A DNA stretch of 35,444 bases from the NCBI GenBank assembly GCA_007693855.1, contig RECU01000017.1:1-35444 (forward strand). The letters are read 5' to 3'. The position numbers were made by a program, and so were the translations under genes. Below are positions 17,837 through 26,847 of the stretch, piece after piece. Position 1 is the first letter of the stretch, and each line of letters begins with the position of its first letter. Under the pieces are notes generated by a model. It worked only from the letters and a program-made list of their open reading frames with translations. It was not told the origin of the DNA and did not search any database. This stretch comes from Gammaproteobacteria bacterium. GTDB lineage: Bacteria > Pseudomonadota > Gammaproteobacteria > Steroidobacterales > PWYM01.

Positions 17837-17862
17837 CACCCCCTGGCCGAGGGGTGTAGAAT
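17837..17862 (+). promoter_or_regulatory. Hairpin plus -10-like element before mfd
   Basis: CACCCC (17837-17842) and GGGGTG (17851-17856) form a perfect six-base stem with an eight-base loop, immediately followed by TAGAAT (17857-17862), a 5/6 match to the -10 hexamer. It could be the mfd promoter, a weak terminator for the small gene (no T tract follows), or both. No good -35 is present. Confidence 0.3.
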
Positions 17863-17895
17863 CCGGCGCCCTTCGCAACTGCAGCATCAGGTGCC

Positions 17896-20800
17896 GTGAC
17901 CTCCATCGATATCCGCCAGAGCGTCCTGCCGGGCGCCGCCGGCCAACGCGTCTGCTGGGGCAGCCTGCACGGCTCGGCCGACGCGCTGGCCATCGCCCAC
18001 GCCCACCGCCGCGACCCGGACCGGCAGTGGGTGGTGGTCTGCGCCAGCCCCGCCGAGGCCGACCGCATGGCCGCCCGGCTGGCGTTCTACCACCGTGAGC
18101 CCGCCGCAGTACGGCTGTTCCCGGACGCCGAGACCCTGCCCTACGACAGTTTCTCCCCGCACCCGGACCTGGTCTCCGAGCGCATCCGGCGTCTGGCGGA
18201 GCTTGCGCGGGGTGAGCGCTCGCTGATCGTCGTCTCCGCCGCCACGCTGCTGGCCCGCCTGCCGCCCGCCGCCTGGGTGGCCCGGTCGCTGTCGCTCACG
18301 CCAGGCCAGCAGCTCGATGGCGTGGCCCTGCGCCGGCAACTCGAGACCGCTGGCTACACGCACGTCTCCCAGGTGATGGAACACGGCGATTACGCCGTGC
18401 GCGGCTCGCTGATCGATCTCTTTCCGATGGGCGAACACACCCCCGTGCGCATCGACCTGTTCGATGACGAGATCGACTCGCTGAAGGTCTTCGACCCCGA
18501 GACCCAGCGGTCCACCGACAGCCTGGAGCGCCTGGAGATCCTGCCGGCGCGCGAATTTCCGCTCGATGAAGAGGGCATTCGCGGCTTCCGCCGGCGCTTC
18601 CGCGAGCGCTTCGAGGGCGATCCGGCACGCACCCTGATCTATCGCGAGGTCTCGGCGGGTAACGCCCCTGGCGGCATCGAATACTACCTGCCGCTGTTCT
18701 TCGACCAGACGGCCTCCCTGCTGGACTACCTGCCCGACGACAGCCTGCTCTGCCTGCCCGAGGGGCTCGCGAGCCTGCTCGACGCGCAGTGGCAGCAGGC
18801 CTGTGAGCGTCACGAGCAGATGGCCGTCGACCCGGAGCGCCCGCTGCTGCGGCCCGACGAGGCGCTGTGTCCACCCGCCCCGCTGCTGGAGACCCTGACA
18901 TCGCGCCACCGCTGTATCGAGCTTTCGCGCACCGAACTCGCTGACGCCGACGGCCGACAACGGGTCAACTATGCGACCGCGCTGCCCCCGCCGGTGGCCT
19001 TCGACGCGCGTGCCGAGGCGCCGGCGACCAAGCTGATCAGCTTCCTCGACGACTTTGGCGGACGGGTCTTGCTGGTCGCCGAGAGCGCTGGCCGGCGCGA
19101 GATGATCCTCGACGTGCTGCGCAGCCGCGGGCGTTCGCCGGTCGCCTGCGAGCACTGGCAGGGGTTCCTGGAGCGCTCGCCGGCGCTCGGCATCTGCGTG
19201 GCCCCGCTCGACAGCGGGCTGGTGCTGCCGGAGGCCGGGCTGGCCGTCATTGCCGAGGAACAGCTGTTCGGCGAGCGCGCGCGCACTGCCGGGCGCGAGC
19301 GCCGACGCGCCGAGCGCGATCCCGCCACGCTGATCCGCGATCTGCGCGACCTGCGACCAGGCACGCCCGTGGTCCACCAGGACCACGGCGTCGGCCGCTT
19401 TCTCGGCCTGGTCACGCTGGATGTCGGCAGCGTGACCCAGGAGTTCCTCGCACTGGAATATGCCCGCGAGGACAAGCTCTACGTGCCGGTCCAGAGCCTC
19501 GAGCTGATCAGCCGTTACACCGGCGGGCCGCCCGAGTCCGCGCCGCTGCATCGGCTGGGCGGCGAACAGTGGGCCAAGGCCAGACGCAAGGCTGCGGAGA
19601 AGATTCGCGATGTCGCCGCCGAACTGCTCGACGTGCATGCGCGCCGCGCCGCCCGCCAGGGCCATGCGTTCCGCCTGGATGAGGCCGACTACCGGGCCTT
19701 CGCCGCCGCGTTCCCGTTCGAGGAAACCGAAGATCAGCTGACCGCCATCGACCAGGTGCTCGGCGACATGCGCGCGCCCCAGCCCATGGACCGGGTGGTG
19801 TGCGGCGATGTGGGCTTCGGCAAGACCGAGGTGGCGCTGCGCGCGAGTTTCATGGCCGTGCAGGGGGGCCGCCAGGTCGCAGTCCTGGTGCCGACCACCC
19901 TGCTCGCCCAGCAGCACTATCAGACCTTCATCGACCGGTTCGCCGACTGGCCAGTGCGCATCGAACTGCTGTCGCGATTCCGCACCGGCAAGCAGGCCAA
20001 CAAGGTGCTGGCGGACCTGGCTGCCGGCCAGGTCGACATCGTGGTCGGCACGCACAAGCTGCTCTCCGAGGGGGTGAAGTTCAAGCGACTCGGGCTGGTC
20101 ATCGTCGACGAGGAGCACCGTTTCGGCGTGCGCCACAAGGAGGCCCTGAAGCGTCTGCGCTCGGAGGTCGACCTGCTGACCCTCACGGCCACGCCGATTC
20201 CGCGGACGCTGAACATGGCGCTGGGCGGGCTGCGTGAGCTCTCGCTGATCACCACGCCGCCGTCGGATCGCCTGGGCGTGAAGACCTTCGTCACCCAGTG
20301 GTCGCCGGCGGTGATCCGCGAAGCCTGCCTGCGTGAAATCAAGCGCGGCGGGCAGGTCTACTTCGTCCACAACACCATCGAGACCATGGAGAAGGTCGCC
20401 GGCGAGATCGAGGAACTGGTCCCCGAGGCGAACCTCCGCATCGCCCATGGGCAGATGCGCGAGCGCGACCTCGAGCAGATCATGCTCGACTTCTACCACC
20501 GCCGCTTCAACGTGCTGTTGTGTACCACCATCATCGAGAGCGGTATCGACGTGCCGACCGCCAACACCATCCTGATCAACCGCGCCGACCGCTTCGGGCT
20601 GGCACAGCTCCATCAGCTGCGTGGCCGCGTCGGGCGCTCGCATCACCGCGCCTACGCCTACCTGCTGGCGCCACCGACGCCCGCCCTCACCCCTGATGCC
20701 GTCAAGCGTCTCGAGGCCATCGAGGCGCTGGAGGACCTCGGCGCCGGCTTCGCCCTGGCCTCGCACGATCTGGAGATCCGCGGCGCGGGCGAGCTGCTTG

Positions 20801-21366
20801 GCGACGAGCAGAGCGGGCAGATCCACGAGATCGGCTTCACGATGTACATGGACCTGCTCGAGCGGGCCGTCGCCGACCTCAAGGCCGGCCGGGAACCTGC
20901 GCTGGAGCAACCGCTGTTCCACGGCACCGAGGTCGATCTTGGCGTCGCCGCCCTGCTGCCCGAGGACTATCTGCCCGATGTGCACCAGCGCCTGGTGCTG
21001 TACAAACGCATCAGCGCCTGCGCCGACGATGACGCCCTGGATGAGCTGCAGGTGGAGATGATCGACCGTTTCGGGCTGCTGCCTCCGCCGGCGAAACACC
21101 TGGTACAGGTGACCCGGCTGAAGCTGCGCGCCAGCCGGCTGGGCATTCAGAAACTCGAGATGTCCGCGGAGGGCGGCCGGCTGAAGTTTCACGGCGACAC
21201 GCCGGTCGATCCGCTGGTGCTGGTGGGTCTGGTGCAGCGCGAGCCGTCAGTGTACACGCTCGATGGCGGCGCCCTGCTGCGGGTGCGGACCCGCCTGCCG
21301 GAGGTCGAAGCACGTTACGCCCTCGCCAGCGACTTGCTGCAGACCCTAGGCTCGACGCCTGGGTGA
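17896..21366 (+). CDS. mfd: Transcription-repair coupling factor Mfd
   Basis: Mfd removes RNA polymerase stalled at DNA damage and recruits UvrA, coupling transcription to nucleotide excision repair. At 1156 residues it matches the usual length. It has the UvrB-like N-terminal module (about 1-340), the CarD-like RNA polymerase interaction domain (about 490-546, VHQDHGVGRFLGLV), a translocase core with Walker A GDVGFGKTEVAL (about 637-648), VDEEHRFG (about 736-743), LTATPIPRTL, and RGRVGRS in the second lobe, and the C-terminal TRCF domain. Start GTG 17896 lies behind CAGGTG, in the usual position for the family. The minus strand is also open over nearly the whole gene, a codon-bias shadow. 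Confidence 0.98.
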   Translation: MTSIDIRQSVLPGAAGQRVCWGSLHGSADALAIAHAHRRDPDRQWVVVCASPAEADRMAARLAFYHREPAAVRLFPDAETLPYDSFSPHPDLVSERIRRLAELARGERSLIVVSAATLLARLPPAAWVARSLSLTPGQQLDGVALRRQLETAGYTHVSQVMEHGDYAVRGSLIDLFPMGEHTPVRIDLFDDEIDSLKVFDPETQRSTDSLERLEILPAREFPLDEEGIRGFRRRFRERFEGDPARTLIYREVSAGNAPGGIEYYLPLFFDQTASLLDYLPDDSLLCLPEGLASLLDAQWQQACERHEQMAVDPERPLLRPDEALCPPAPLLETLTSRHRCIELSRTELADADGRQRVNYATALPPPVAFDARAEAPATKLISFLDDFGGRVLLVAESAGRREMILDVLRSRGRSPVACEHWQGFLERSPALGICVAPLDSGLVLPEAGLAVIAEEQLFGERARTAGRERRRAERDPATLIRDLRDLRPGTPVVHQDHGVGRFLGLVTLDVGSVTQEFLALEYAREDKLYVPVQSLELISRYTGGPPESAPLHRLGGEQWAKARRKAAEKIRDVAAELLDVHARRAARQGHAFRLDEADYRAFAAAFPFEETEDQLTAIDQVLGDMRAPQPMDRVVCGDVGFGKTEVALRASFMAVQGGRQVAVLVPTTLLAQQHYQTFIDRFADWPVRIELLSRFRTGKQANKVLADLAAGQVDIVVGTHKLLSEGVKFKRLGLVIVDEEHRFGVRHKEALKRLRSEVDLLTLTATPIPRTLNMALGGLRELSLITTPPSDRLGVKTFVTQWSPAVIREACLREIKRGGQVYFVHNTIETMEKVAGEIEELVPEANLRIAHGQMRERDLEQIMLDFYHRRFNVLLCTTIIESGIDVPTANTILINRADRFGLAQLHQLRGRVGRSHHRAYAYLLAPPTPALTPDAVKRLEAIEALEDLGAGFALASHDLEIRGAGELLGDEQSGQIHEIGFTMYMDLLERAVADLKAGREPALEQPLFHGTEVDLGVAALLPEDYLPDVHQRLVLYKRISACADDDALDELQVEMIDRFGLLPPPAKHLVQVTRLKLRASRLGIQKLEMSAEGGRLKFHGDTPVDPLVLVGLVQREPSVYTLDGGALLRVRTRLPEVEARYALASDLLQTLGSTPG

Positions 21367-21382
21367 TCGGATCGCCTATAAT
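21352..21382 (+). promoter_or_regulatory. Sigma-70-like promoter candidate for csiV
   Basis: A perfect TATAAT (21377-21382) lies about 72 bases before the csiV ATG, just after the mfd stop. The best upstream partner is TCGACG (21352-21357), a weak -35 at 19 bases. Such an AT-rich hexamer stands out in this GC-rich sequence. Confidence 0.4.
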
Positions 21383-21453
21383 CACGGTCACTTCATCAAC
21401 CCCGCGCGCCCCCGGAACACCGGCTGCCGCGGTCGCCGAGGACGCTTCACGGC

Positions 21454-22230
21454 ATGGCACTATCGGGACTCTGTCTGAGCACCCTTCTGCTGACAGGCAG
21501 CCTGTCGGCCCCGATCACCCATGCGCAGACCCGCGATACACCGCTGTTCCGGGTGGAACTGGTGATCTTCGCCCACGAGCCCGGCGCGCTGGCGACCGCT
21601 GAAGATTTCCTGGCCGAGCCCCCCGCCCTGCCGCCGCCGGCACTCGAGACGATCGACCTCACGTTGAGCAGGCGCGGTGATCTGGGCCCACTGCCGGGTG
21701 AGCACGACGCCCCGCCGCTGCTGCCGGTGGAACTGCCGGCCCGGTTCCTGCCGCCGCCGCCCCTCGAACCTGTGGCCCTGCCTGCCTGGCGCCAGCTGCT
21801 CGACACCGGCGCCGGAGAGCTTGCCGGACTGTATCGGCGGCTTGCCAGCCAGCCGGGCTACCGACCCCTGATGCACCTGATCTGGGAACAACCTGGGGAG
21901 GTCGACAGGGCGACGTCGACGGTGGCGTTCGATGCCCTGCGCCTGGCGAGCCCCGAGATCATCGGCGAGGCACAGCTGTCGCGCTCGCGGTTCCTGCATC
22001 TGCAGCTTGATCTCGAGTTTCTCACCGAAGAGGCCGGCAGAGCGCTCCCCCAGCCGATCGGGTCAGGCGAGGCGCCGGAAGTACGCCTGCTGATCCCCCG
22101 GTATCGCATCGAGGAGTCCCGGCGCATGCGCAGTGGCGAGGTGCATTATTTCGATCACCCGGCCTTTGGCGTGATCGCCACGATTCAGCCCGTGGAACGG
22201 CCGACGTCCGGCGCTGCAACCACCCGCTGA
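21454..22230 (+). CDS. csiV: CsiV-family periplasmic protein
   Basis: A 258-residue exported protein. Residues 1-24 form a signal peptide (LCLSTLLLTGSLSAPITHA). The mature part begins with FRVELVIFAHEPG, the hallmark of the CsiV family; the Vibrio member binds peptidoglycan and works with a low-molecular-weight penicillin-binding protein. The family's final motif is present as VHYFDHPAFGVIATIQP. Between them is a Pro-rich stretch (about 50-105) and a region typical of this family but without recognised motifs. The position after mfd is common in gammaproteobacteria. The ribosome site is poor (GAGGA 14 bases upstream). The 3' end overlaps the convergent degenerate-GGDEF gene by 46 bases. Confidence 0.85.
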   Translation: MALSGLCLSTLLLTGSLSAPITHAQTRDTPLFRVELVIFAHEPGALATAEDFLAEPPALPPPALETIDLTLSRRGDLGPLPGEHDAPPLLPVELPARFLPPPPLEPVALPAWRQLLDTGAGELAGLYRRLASQPGYRPLMHLIWEQPGEVDRATSTVAFDALRLASPEIIGEAQLSRSRFLHLQLDLEFLTEEAGRALPQPIGSGEAPEVRLLIPRYRIEESRRMRSGEVHYFDHPAFGVIATIQPVERPTSGAATTR

Positions 22231-23123
22231 TCGCCCGCAGCCGCCGCCTGCCGGGCAGCTGCCAGCCAGTCCTCGATGTCCTCACCGGCCGCCGGGACGC
22301 CGGCCCGCGCCCCGCCGGTGACCTGGACGTGGCGTGCCCCTGGTGCCCTTGGGTTGTGAATACCGAGAGCCGCCACCGCAGCTTCGATGCGAGCCAGATG
22401 CGCTGCGACGGCCTCCGCCGTCATGTCCTCGGCCAGCGCCGCGAAAGTACTGTCACCCACCCGGGCGACGAGGTCGGTGGTCCGGCGCAGGCACGAGGCG
22501 ATCCCGTGGGCGACCAGGCGCAGGCAGTTGTTGGCTGCGTTGCGTCCGTAAGTCTCCACGTAGACGTCGAAGGCCTCGACCTCGAACACCATGAGCGCAA
22601 GCTGGCGATCGTGGCGCCGGGCCCCGGACACCTGGTGGCGGCAGAATTCCACGAACCAGCCGCGATCGAGCATGCCGCTGACGGCGTCGTCGCGCAGCAG
22701 ACCGCGTTGGCGCGCCGCGACGCCCTCGGCACGCGCGCACTCGAGCAGCCAACCCGAAGGCGCTTCGCCCCCCTCACCGACCAGGGGGGTGACCCGCAGC
22801 CGCCAGCGCACCGGCTGCCCGAGCGCATCCTGGCCATCGACCACCAGCGCCTGGCCCTCGGTGGCGTCCGTGGCGCGAAGCGCGGCGAACAGTGCCTCCG
22901 GGCGACTCAGCCAAGCCTGGGGGGCAGCGGTGAAGGCCTCCGCGTCGAAGCCGGTGAGCCGCAAAAACGCCGGGTTCCAGCATAGTGGCCTCTCCGCGGC
23001 TGCCGCCGGACCGAGCACCAGCACCGGCGTATGCAGAGCCTCGATCACCTGTCGCGCGAGCTCGGGCGTCAACGCATCGGCCGGTGGCGTGAGCGGGCCC
23101 GCGTTCATCTGCTCAGCCTGCAT
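22185..23123 (-). CDS. PAS protein with degenerate GGDEF domain
   Basis: About 312 residues. A PAS-like domain (about 25-130, with HTPVLVLGP and WNPAFLRLTGFDAEAF) is followed by a GGDEF-fold domain (about 145-305). Active diguanylate cyclases make c-di-GMP from two GTP, but here the signature is GDSTF (223-227) in place of GG[DE]EF, the metal-binding Asp positions read FEVEAF rather than D-x-D, and the usual ND and GD residues read ET and AN. It is therefore very likely not a cyclase and may bind GTP or c-di-GMP, or act as a scaffold. ATG 23123 overlaps the HK3 stop by 11 bases; ATG 23108 is possible. It is likely the output or partner of HK3. No membrane segment is seen. Confidence 0.85.
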   Translation of the reverse strand: MQAEQMNAGPLTPPADALTPELARQVIEALHTPVLVLGPAAAAERPLCWNPAFLRLTGFDAEAFTAAPQAWLSRPEALFAALRATDATEGQALVVDGQDALGQPVRWRLRVTPLVGEGGEAPSGWLLECARAEGVAARQRGLLRDDAVSGMLDRGWFVEFCRHQVSGARRHDRQLALMVFEVEAFDVYVETYGRNAANNCLRLVAHGIASCLRRTTDLVARVGDSTFAALAEDMTAEAVAAHLARIEAAVAALGIHNPRAPGARHVQVTGGARAGVPAAGEDIEDWLAAARQAAAAGDQRVVAAPDVGRSTG

Positions 23124-25953
23124 GTCGCACCCCAGCGTGGCCACGTGCCAGCCGTTCACAGGTCGCCAGCAGCTGCATCACCTTGACCGGCTTGCTGAGA
23201 TAGTCATCACAGCCCGCCTCAAGACAGCGTTCCCGGTCGCCACTCATGGCATGCGCCGTCAGCGCCACGATCGGCGCCGTCCAACCCGCACCGCGCAGCG
23301 CCCGGGTGGCGCTGTAGCCGTCCATCACCGGCATCTGCATGTCCATGAGAATCAGGTCCGGGCTAACCCCGCCGAGCGTCACCGTCTCCACCGCCTCGCG
23401 GCCATTCTCGGCCAGCGACACGCGGGCACCCGCGCGCGCCAGGTGATGGCGGATCAGTCGCTGGTTGTCCACACCGTCCTCAACCAGCAGGATCGCCAGG
23501 CCAGCAAGCCGAGGCCCCTCGGCGGCAGGGTACGCCACAACCGTGCTGGGGGCCGATGCCCCGATCACCCCGGCCGGATGCATCGTCACTCCGGTCACAT
23601 CACCCGTATTCACCGTAACAGTGAAGGTACTGCCCACCCCCTCGCGCGAGGACAGCGTCAGCTCGCCCCCGAGCTTGCGCGCCAGGGCTTGAGAGATCCT
23701 GAGGCCGAGGCCGGTGCCACCATAGCGTCGCGCCATGCTGGCGTCGCCCTGGGTGAAGGCGTCGAAACGTGCGATGCGGGCACAGGCCTCTGGACTCATC
23801 CCGATCCCCGTGTCCACGATCCGGAAGGCCAGCCAGCGGGAACGCGCGTCGTGCAGCACGTGAGCGGTGACCTCACCGGCCTCGGTGAACTTGATGGCGT
23901 TACCGACCAGGTTCAGGAGAATCTGACGTAATCGCACCGGGTCCGACTGGATGGTCTCGGGCACTTCCGAGTCGCACACCAGGCGCAGGGTCAACCCCTT
24001 GGCCGTGGCTCGGGACCGAAGGAGTTGCAGCACGCCCTCGACCAGCGCCAGCGGCTGGACGGGCAGCTGTTCGATCTGCAACTCGCCGGCCTCGATCTTG
24101 GAGACATCGAGGATGTCATTCAGTACGGTCAGCAGGTGCTCGGCATTGCGGCGGATGGTATCGATGGCCGGCTGGAGCTCGCTGGGGGCCGGTGCGTCGG
24201 TCTCGGAGAGCAGCTCCGCATACCCGAGAATCGCTGTCATCGGCGTGCGAATCTCGTGGCTCATATTGGCCAGGAACTCGCTTTTCGCCTGGCTCGCCGC
24301 TGCCGCCTGGCCCATGGCCTCGCGCAGCGCCTGGATGTCGATATTCACCCCGATCAGCCGCCGCGGCGAGCCGTCCGGACGCCACTCGATGACCCGCCCG
24401 ACGTCGCGGATCCAGCGCCACTGTCCCTCGGCGGTCTTGACCCTGCGTTCGTTCACATAGCCTGGCGAGCCAAGATAGGTATGGCGTTCCATGGCGAGCT
24501 CCATCCCGGGACGGTCTTCCGGATGACACTCCTCATAGCCGTCATCAAGAGGGATCCGTCCCTCCCGCGGCGGCCAGCCCCGCAGCGCGAACCAGTGCTC
24601 CGAACAATAGGCGCTGCGCAGGTCCAGATCGGCATCCCAAAGGCCGATGCGGCCGGTTTCCATGGCCAGCGACAGGCGCTCCTCGGCATGCTCTAGCGAG
24701 CGCTGCTTGAGTTCGAGATCCCGCGCCTGCTCGCGCAGTTCCTGCTCCAGGCGCTTCTTGGCGGTGATGTCGAATCTCAGCGTGATATAGCGCTCAGGGC
24801 GCCCATCGCCATCGAGCTGGGGGATATGCGTGGAGTCGACCCAGAACAGCTCGCCGCCGCGGGCCCGGTTGCAGATTTCACCCCGCCATACGCGACCGGC
24901 CATGAGATCGCCCCACATGCCCTGCCAGAATTCGCGGTGGTGGTACCCGGAGCTGAACAGCCGGTGATCATGACCCAGCACTTCCTCACGTCGGTAACCG
25001 CTGAGGCGACAGAAGCCCTCGTTGACATCGACGATCCGGCCGCGGCGATCGGTCACCGAGTACAGCATGTGCCGGCCAATGGCGCTACGCAGAGCATCGA
25101 GCTCACGCAGCGCGCTCTCGTCGAGATTGCGGTGCAGCGACAGGATGACGCTGCGGCCATCCAGCACAATCCGGCGCGCGGAGATCTCGACCTCGAACGC
25201 ACCCACTTCAGGCGCTGTGTGGCGTTGCCGGAAGCGCAGATGCTCGCCGGTCTCGAGCCGGGCCATGCGAAACTCCACTTCGCGCGCACCTTCCGGCGTT
25301 TCCAGATCACGCATGAGGCGTCCGCGGGTGCGATCAGGATCGAGCGCATACAGGCGGGTGGCTGCGGAATTGACCCAGAGGAGCCGCCCGCGTTCCTCGC
25401 CCTCCATCCCAATGAGATAGGCCGCATCCGGCAGGCGTTCCAGCACCTCCTGGTAGGCCAGCTCGCGGCCGCGTGAGGCCAGTTCATGCTCGACCAAGGC
25501 GCCGAATTCCGCGAGTGTTCGAAGCGCCTCGGCATCGAGATCACGAGGCTGGACGTCAAGCACGCACAGCGTGCCGACTCGCTGGCCCTCGGGCGAGCGT
25601 AACGGCTGCCCGGCGTAGAAGCGGAAGCCGTTCTCCATGGTCACCAGCGGCGCGGTGGCGAAACGCGGATCGGTGCGGGCATCCGGTACAACCAGTGTGC
25701 CCGGCTCCGCCAGCGCGATCTCGCAGAACGTATTGTCCCGCGGCACCTCCCGGGCCGACAGGCCGTGACGCGACTTGAACCAGACGCGCTCGGCATCTAC
25801 CAGACTGATCAGGGCAATCGGGACGTCAAGTACGCGCGCCACCAGGCGGGTCAGCCGGTCGAAGCGCTCCTCGTCGGGGGTGTCGAGCAGTTCCAGACGA
25901 CGCAGCGCCGCGAGGCGAGCCTGCTCGTCTACACCGTTCCCACAATGCCCCAT
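23113..25953 (-). CDS. Soluble hybrid histidine kinase (HK3: GAF-three PAS-HisKA-HATPase-REC)
   Basis: A 946-residue cytoplasmic kinase (GTG 25956 is one codon upstream; AAGGGG lies about ten bases before the ATG). The N-terminal GAF domain (about 12-160, ELLDTPDEERFDRLTRLVA ... GTLCVLDVQPRDL) is of the type found before PAS-kinases. PAS domains follow at about 168-285, 288-403 and 425-548. HisKA carries H566 in NMSHEIRTPMTAILGY; ATP-binding boxes NLVGNAIKFT, DTGIGM and GGTGLGL are intact. The receiver has VED (823-825), D871 in MDMQMPVMDG and K921. There is no HPt and no membrane segment. The gene overlaps the degenerate-GGDEF gene and sits behind a terminator of the nagZ group, so it should have its own promoter. 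Confidence 0.94.
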   Translation of the reverse strand: MGHCGNGVDEQARLAALRRLELLDTPDEERFDRLTRLVARVLDVPIALISLVDAERVWFKSRHGLSAREVPRDNTFCEIALAEPGTLVVPDARTDPRFATAPLVTMENGFRFYAGQPLRSPEGQRVGTLCVLDVQPRDLDAEALRTLAEFGALVEHELASRGRELAYQEVLERLPDAAYLIGMEGEERGRLLWVNSAATRLYALDPDRTRGRLMRDLETPEGAREVEFRMARLETGEHLRFRQRHTAPEVGAFEVEISARRIVLDGRSVILSLHRNLDESALRELDALRSAIGRHMLYSVTDRRGRIVDVNEGFCRLSGYRREEVLGHDHRLFSSGYHHREFWQGMWGDLMAGRVWRGEICNRARGGELFWVDSTHIPQLDGDGRPERYITLRFDITAKKRLEQELREQARDLELKQRSLEHAEERLSLAMETGRIGLWDADLDLRSAYCSEHWFALRGWPPREGRIPLDDGYEECHPEDRPGMELAMERHTYLGSPGYVNERRVKTAEGQWRWIRDVGRVIEWRPDGSPRRLIGVNIDIQALREAMGQAAAASQAKSEFLANMSHEIRTPMTAILGYAELLSETDAPAPSELQPAIDTIRRNAEHLLTVLNDILDVSKIEAGELQIEQLPVQPLALVEGVLQLLRSRATAKGLTLRLVCDSEVPETIQSDPVRLRQILLNLVGNAIKFTEAGEVTAHVLHDARSRWLAFRIVDTGIGMSPEACARIARFDAFTQGDASMARRYGGTGLGLRISQALARKLGGELTLSSREGVGSTFTVTVNTGDVTGVTMHPAGVIGASAPSTVVAYPAAEGPRLAGLAILLVEDGVDNQRLIRHHLARAGARVSLAENGREAVETVTLGGVSPDLILMDMQMPVMDGYSATRALRGAGWTAPIVALTAHAMSGDRERCLEAGCDDYLSKPVKVMQLLATCERLARGHAGVRHAG

Positions 25954-26003
25954 CACGTCTGCCCCTTACCGTCGGACGGCGACATACCGCCCGGTCCCCA
26001 GGG

Positions 26004-26030
26004 GTATCGACCGGGGGCCGCGAAAATGAA
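26004..26030 (-). promoter_or_regulatory. Weak FliA-like promoter candidate for HK3
   Basis: Minus strand: TTCATTTT (26030-26023), 11 bases, GTCGATAC (26011-26004); matches to the sigma-28 consensus are 5/8 and 6/8, with a leader of about 45 bases to the HK3 start. The T-rich -35 half is also the tail of the terminator at 26037, so its match may be incidental. Confidence 0.25.
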
Positions 26031-26054
26031 GTCGCGGGCCGCACCCGCGCGGCC
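26023..26054 (-). terminator. Rho-independent-type terminator after the nagZ-hpt group
   Basis: Eight bases after the phosphorylase stop, the minus strand reads GGCCGC (26054-26049), a six-base loop, GCGGCC (26042-26037), then CGCGAC and TTCATTTT. The perfect GC stem followed at a short distance by a T-rich stretch is a plausible intrinsic terminator separating this operon from HK3. Confidence 0.5.
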
Positions 26055-26061
26055 GGCGCGC

Positions 26062-26847
26062 TCAGACGGACGGGTTACGGATCCCGGGCGGCAGCGCGGC
26101 AAGCCCTGGCAGCGCTGCGCGCAGCAGTGCCAGCGCGGCACTTGTGGCGGCCGCCATGGACTCGGCCATCTCCACGTGCAGACCGCGATCTCCCCGGCCG
26201 GCAGCCCAGTTCACCGACAGGGCGATACAGGCATAGGCCAGCCCCAGCTCGCGGGCGATCGCCGCCTCCGGCATCAGGGTCATGCCGACCATGTCACACC
26301 CATCGCGGGCCAGGCGGTCGATTTCCGCACGGGTTTCCAGTCGCGGCCCCTGGGTCACGCCGTAGACGCCATGCGGCGTCGGCGGCTGCACCAACCCGCG
26401 ACCCGCCTCGCACAGGGACCCGCGGACCGCCTCGTCCATCGGCCCGGTGAACTCCACGTGCAGCATCTCCCCGGGCCCGTCCCAGAGACTCTGGCAGCGT
26501 CCCCAGGTGTAGTCGATGAGCTGATCCGGCAGTGCCAGGCGACCCGGCCCCAGCCACGAGGCGATGCCACCGACCGCATTGAGCCCGATCACCACGCGCG
26601 CGCCGGCTGCCTTCAGCGCGGCAAGATTGGCGCGATAGTTGACGCGATGCGGCGGCCATTCGTGCTGCCGGCCGTGCCGGGCCACAAAGGCCACGGGCAC
26701 CCCGGCCACCTCGCCAAGGATCGGGGCCGCCGAAGGCTCGCCCCAAGGCGTGGTCAGCGGCCAGTCACGCCGGGCCTGCAGAAAATCAGGCTGATCCAGG
26801 CCGGTGCCACCGATCAGGCCGATCCGGGTCTCCGCCTCAGCGCTCAT
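26062..26847 (-). CDS. S-methyl-5'-thioinosine phosphorylase (MtnP family)
   Basis: A 261-residue purine-nucleoside/methylthioadenosine phosphorylase-family enzyme. Motifs include GLIGGTGL (10-17), FVARHGRQHEWPPHRVNYRAN (54-74), NAVGGI (90-95), TQGPRLET (165-172) and VGMTLMPEAAIARELGLAYA (187-206). The overall pattern resembles the Pseudomonas methylthioinosine phosphorylase more than MTA phosphorylase; that enzyme releases hypoxanthine and 5-methylthioribose-1-phosphate. The adjacent overlapping gene encodes a hypoxanthine phosphoribosyltransferase, which would reuse the hypoxanthine, supporting the choice. Start ATG 26847 overlaps that gene by 11 bases; the longer frame to 26904 lies inside it. 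Use of MTA itself cannot be excluded. Confidence 0.88.
   Translation of the reverse strand: MSAEAETRIGLIGGTGLDQPDFLQARRDWPLTTPWGEPSAAPILGEVAGVPVAFVARHGRQHEWPPHRVNYRANLAALKAAGARVVIGLNAVGGIASWLGPGRLALPDQLIDYTWGRCQSLWDGPGEMLHVEFTGPMDEAVRGSLCEAGRGLVQPPTPHGVYGVTQGPRLETRAEIDRLARDGCDMVGMTLMPEAAIARELGLAYACIALSVNWAAGRGDRGLHVEMAESMAAATSAALALLRAALPGLAALPPGIRNPSV

Noticed and set aside
17887-21192. Open minus-strand frame of 1101 codons opposite mfd
   Set aside because: It mirrors a certain mfd gene and its translation is rich in Gln, Arg, His and Ala with no domain, typical of the antisense of GC-biased codons.
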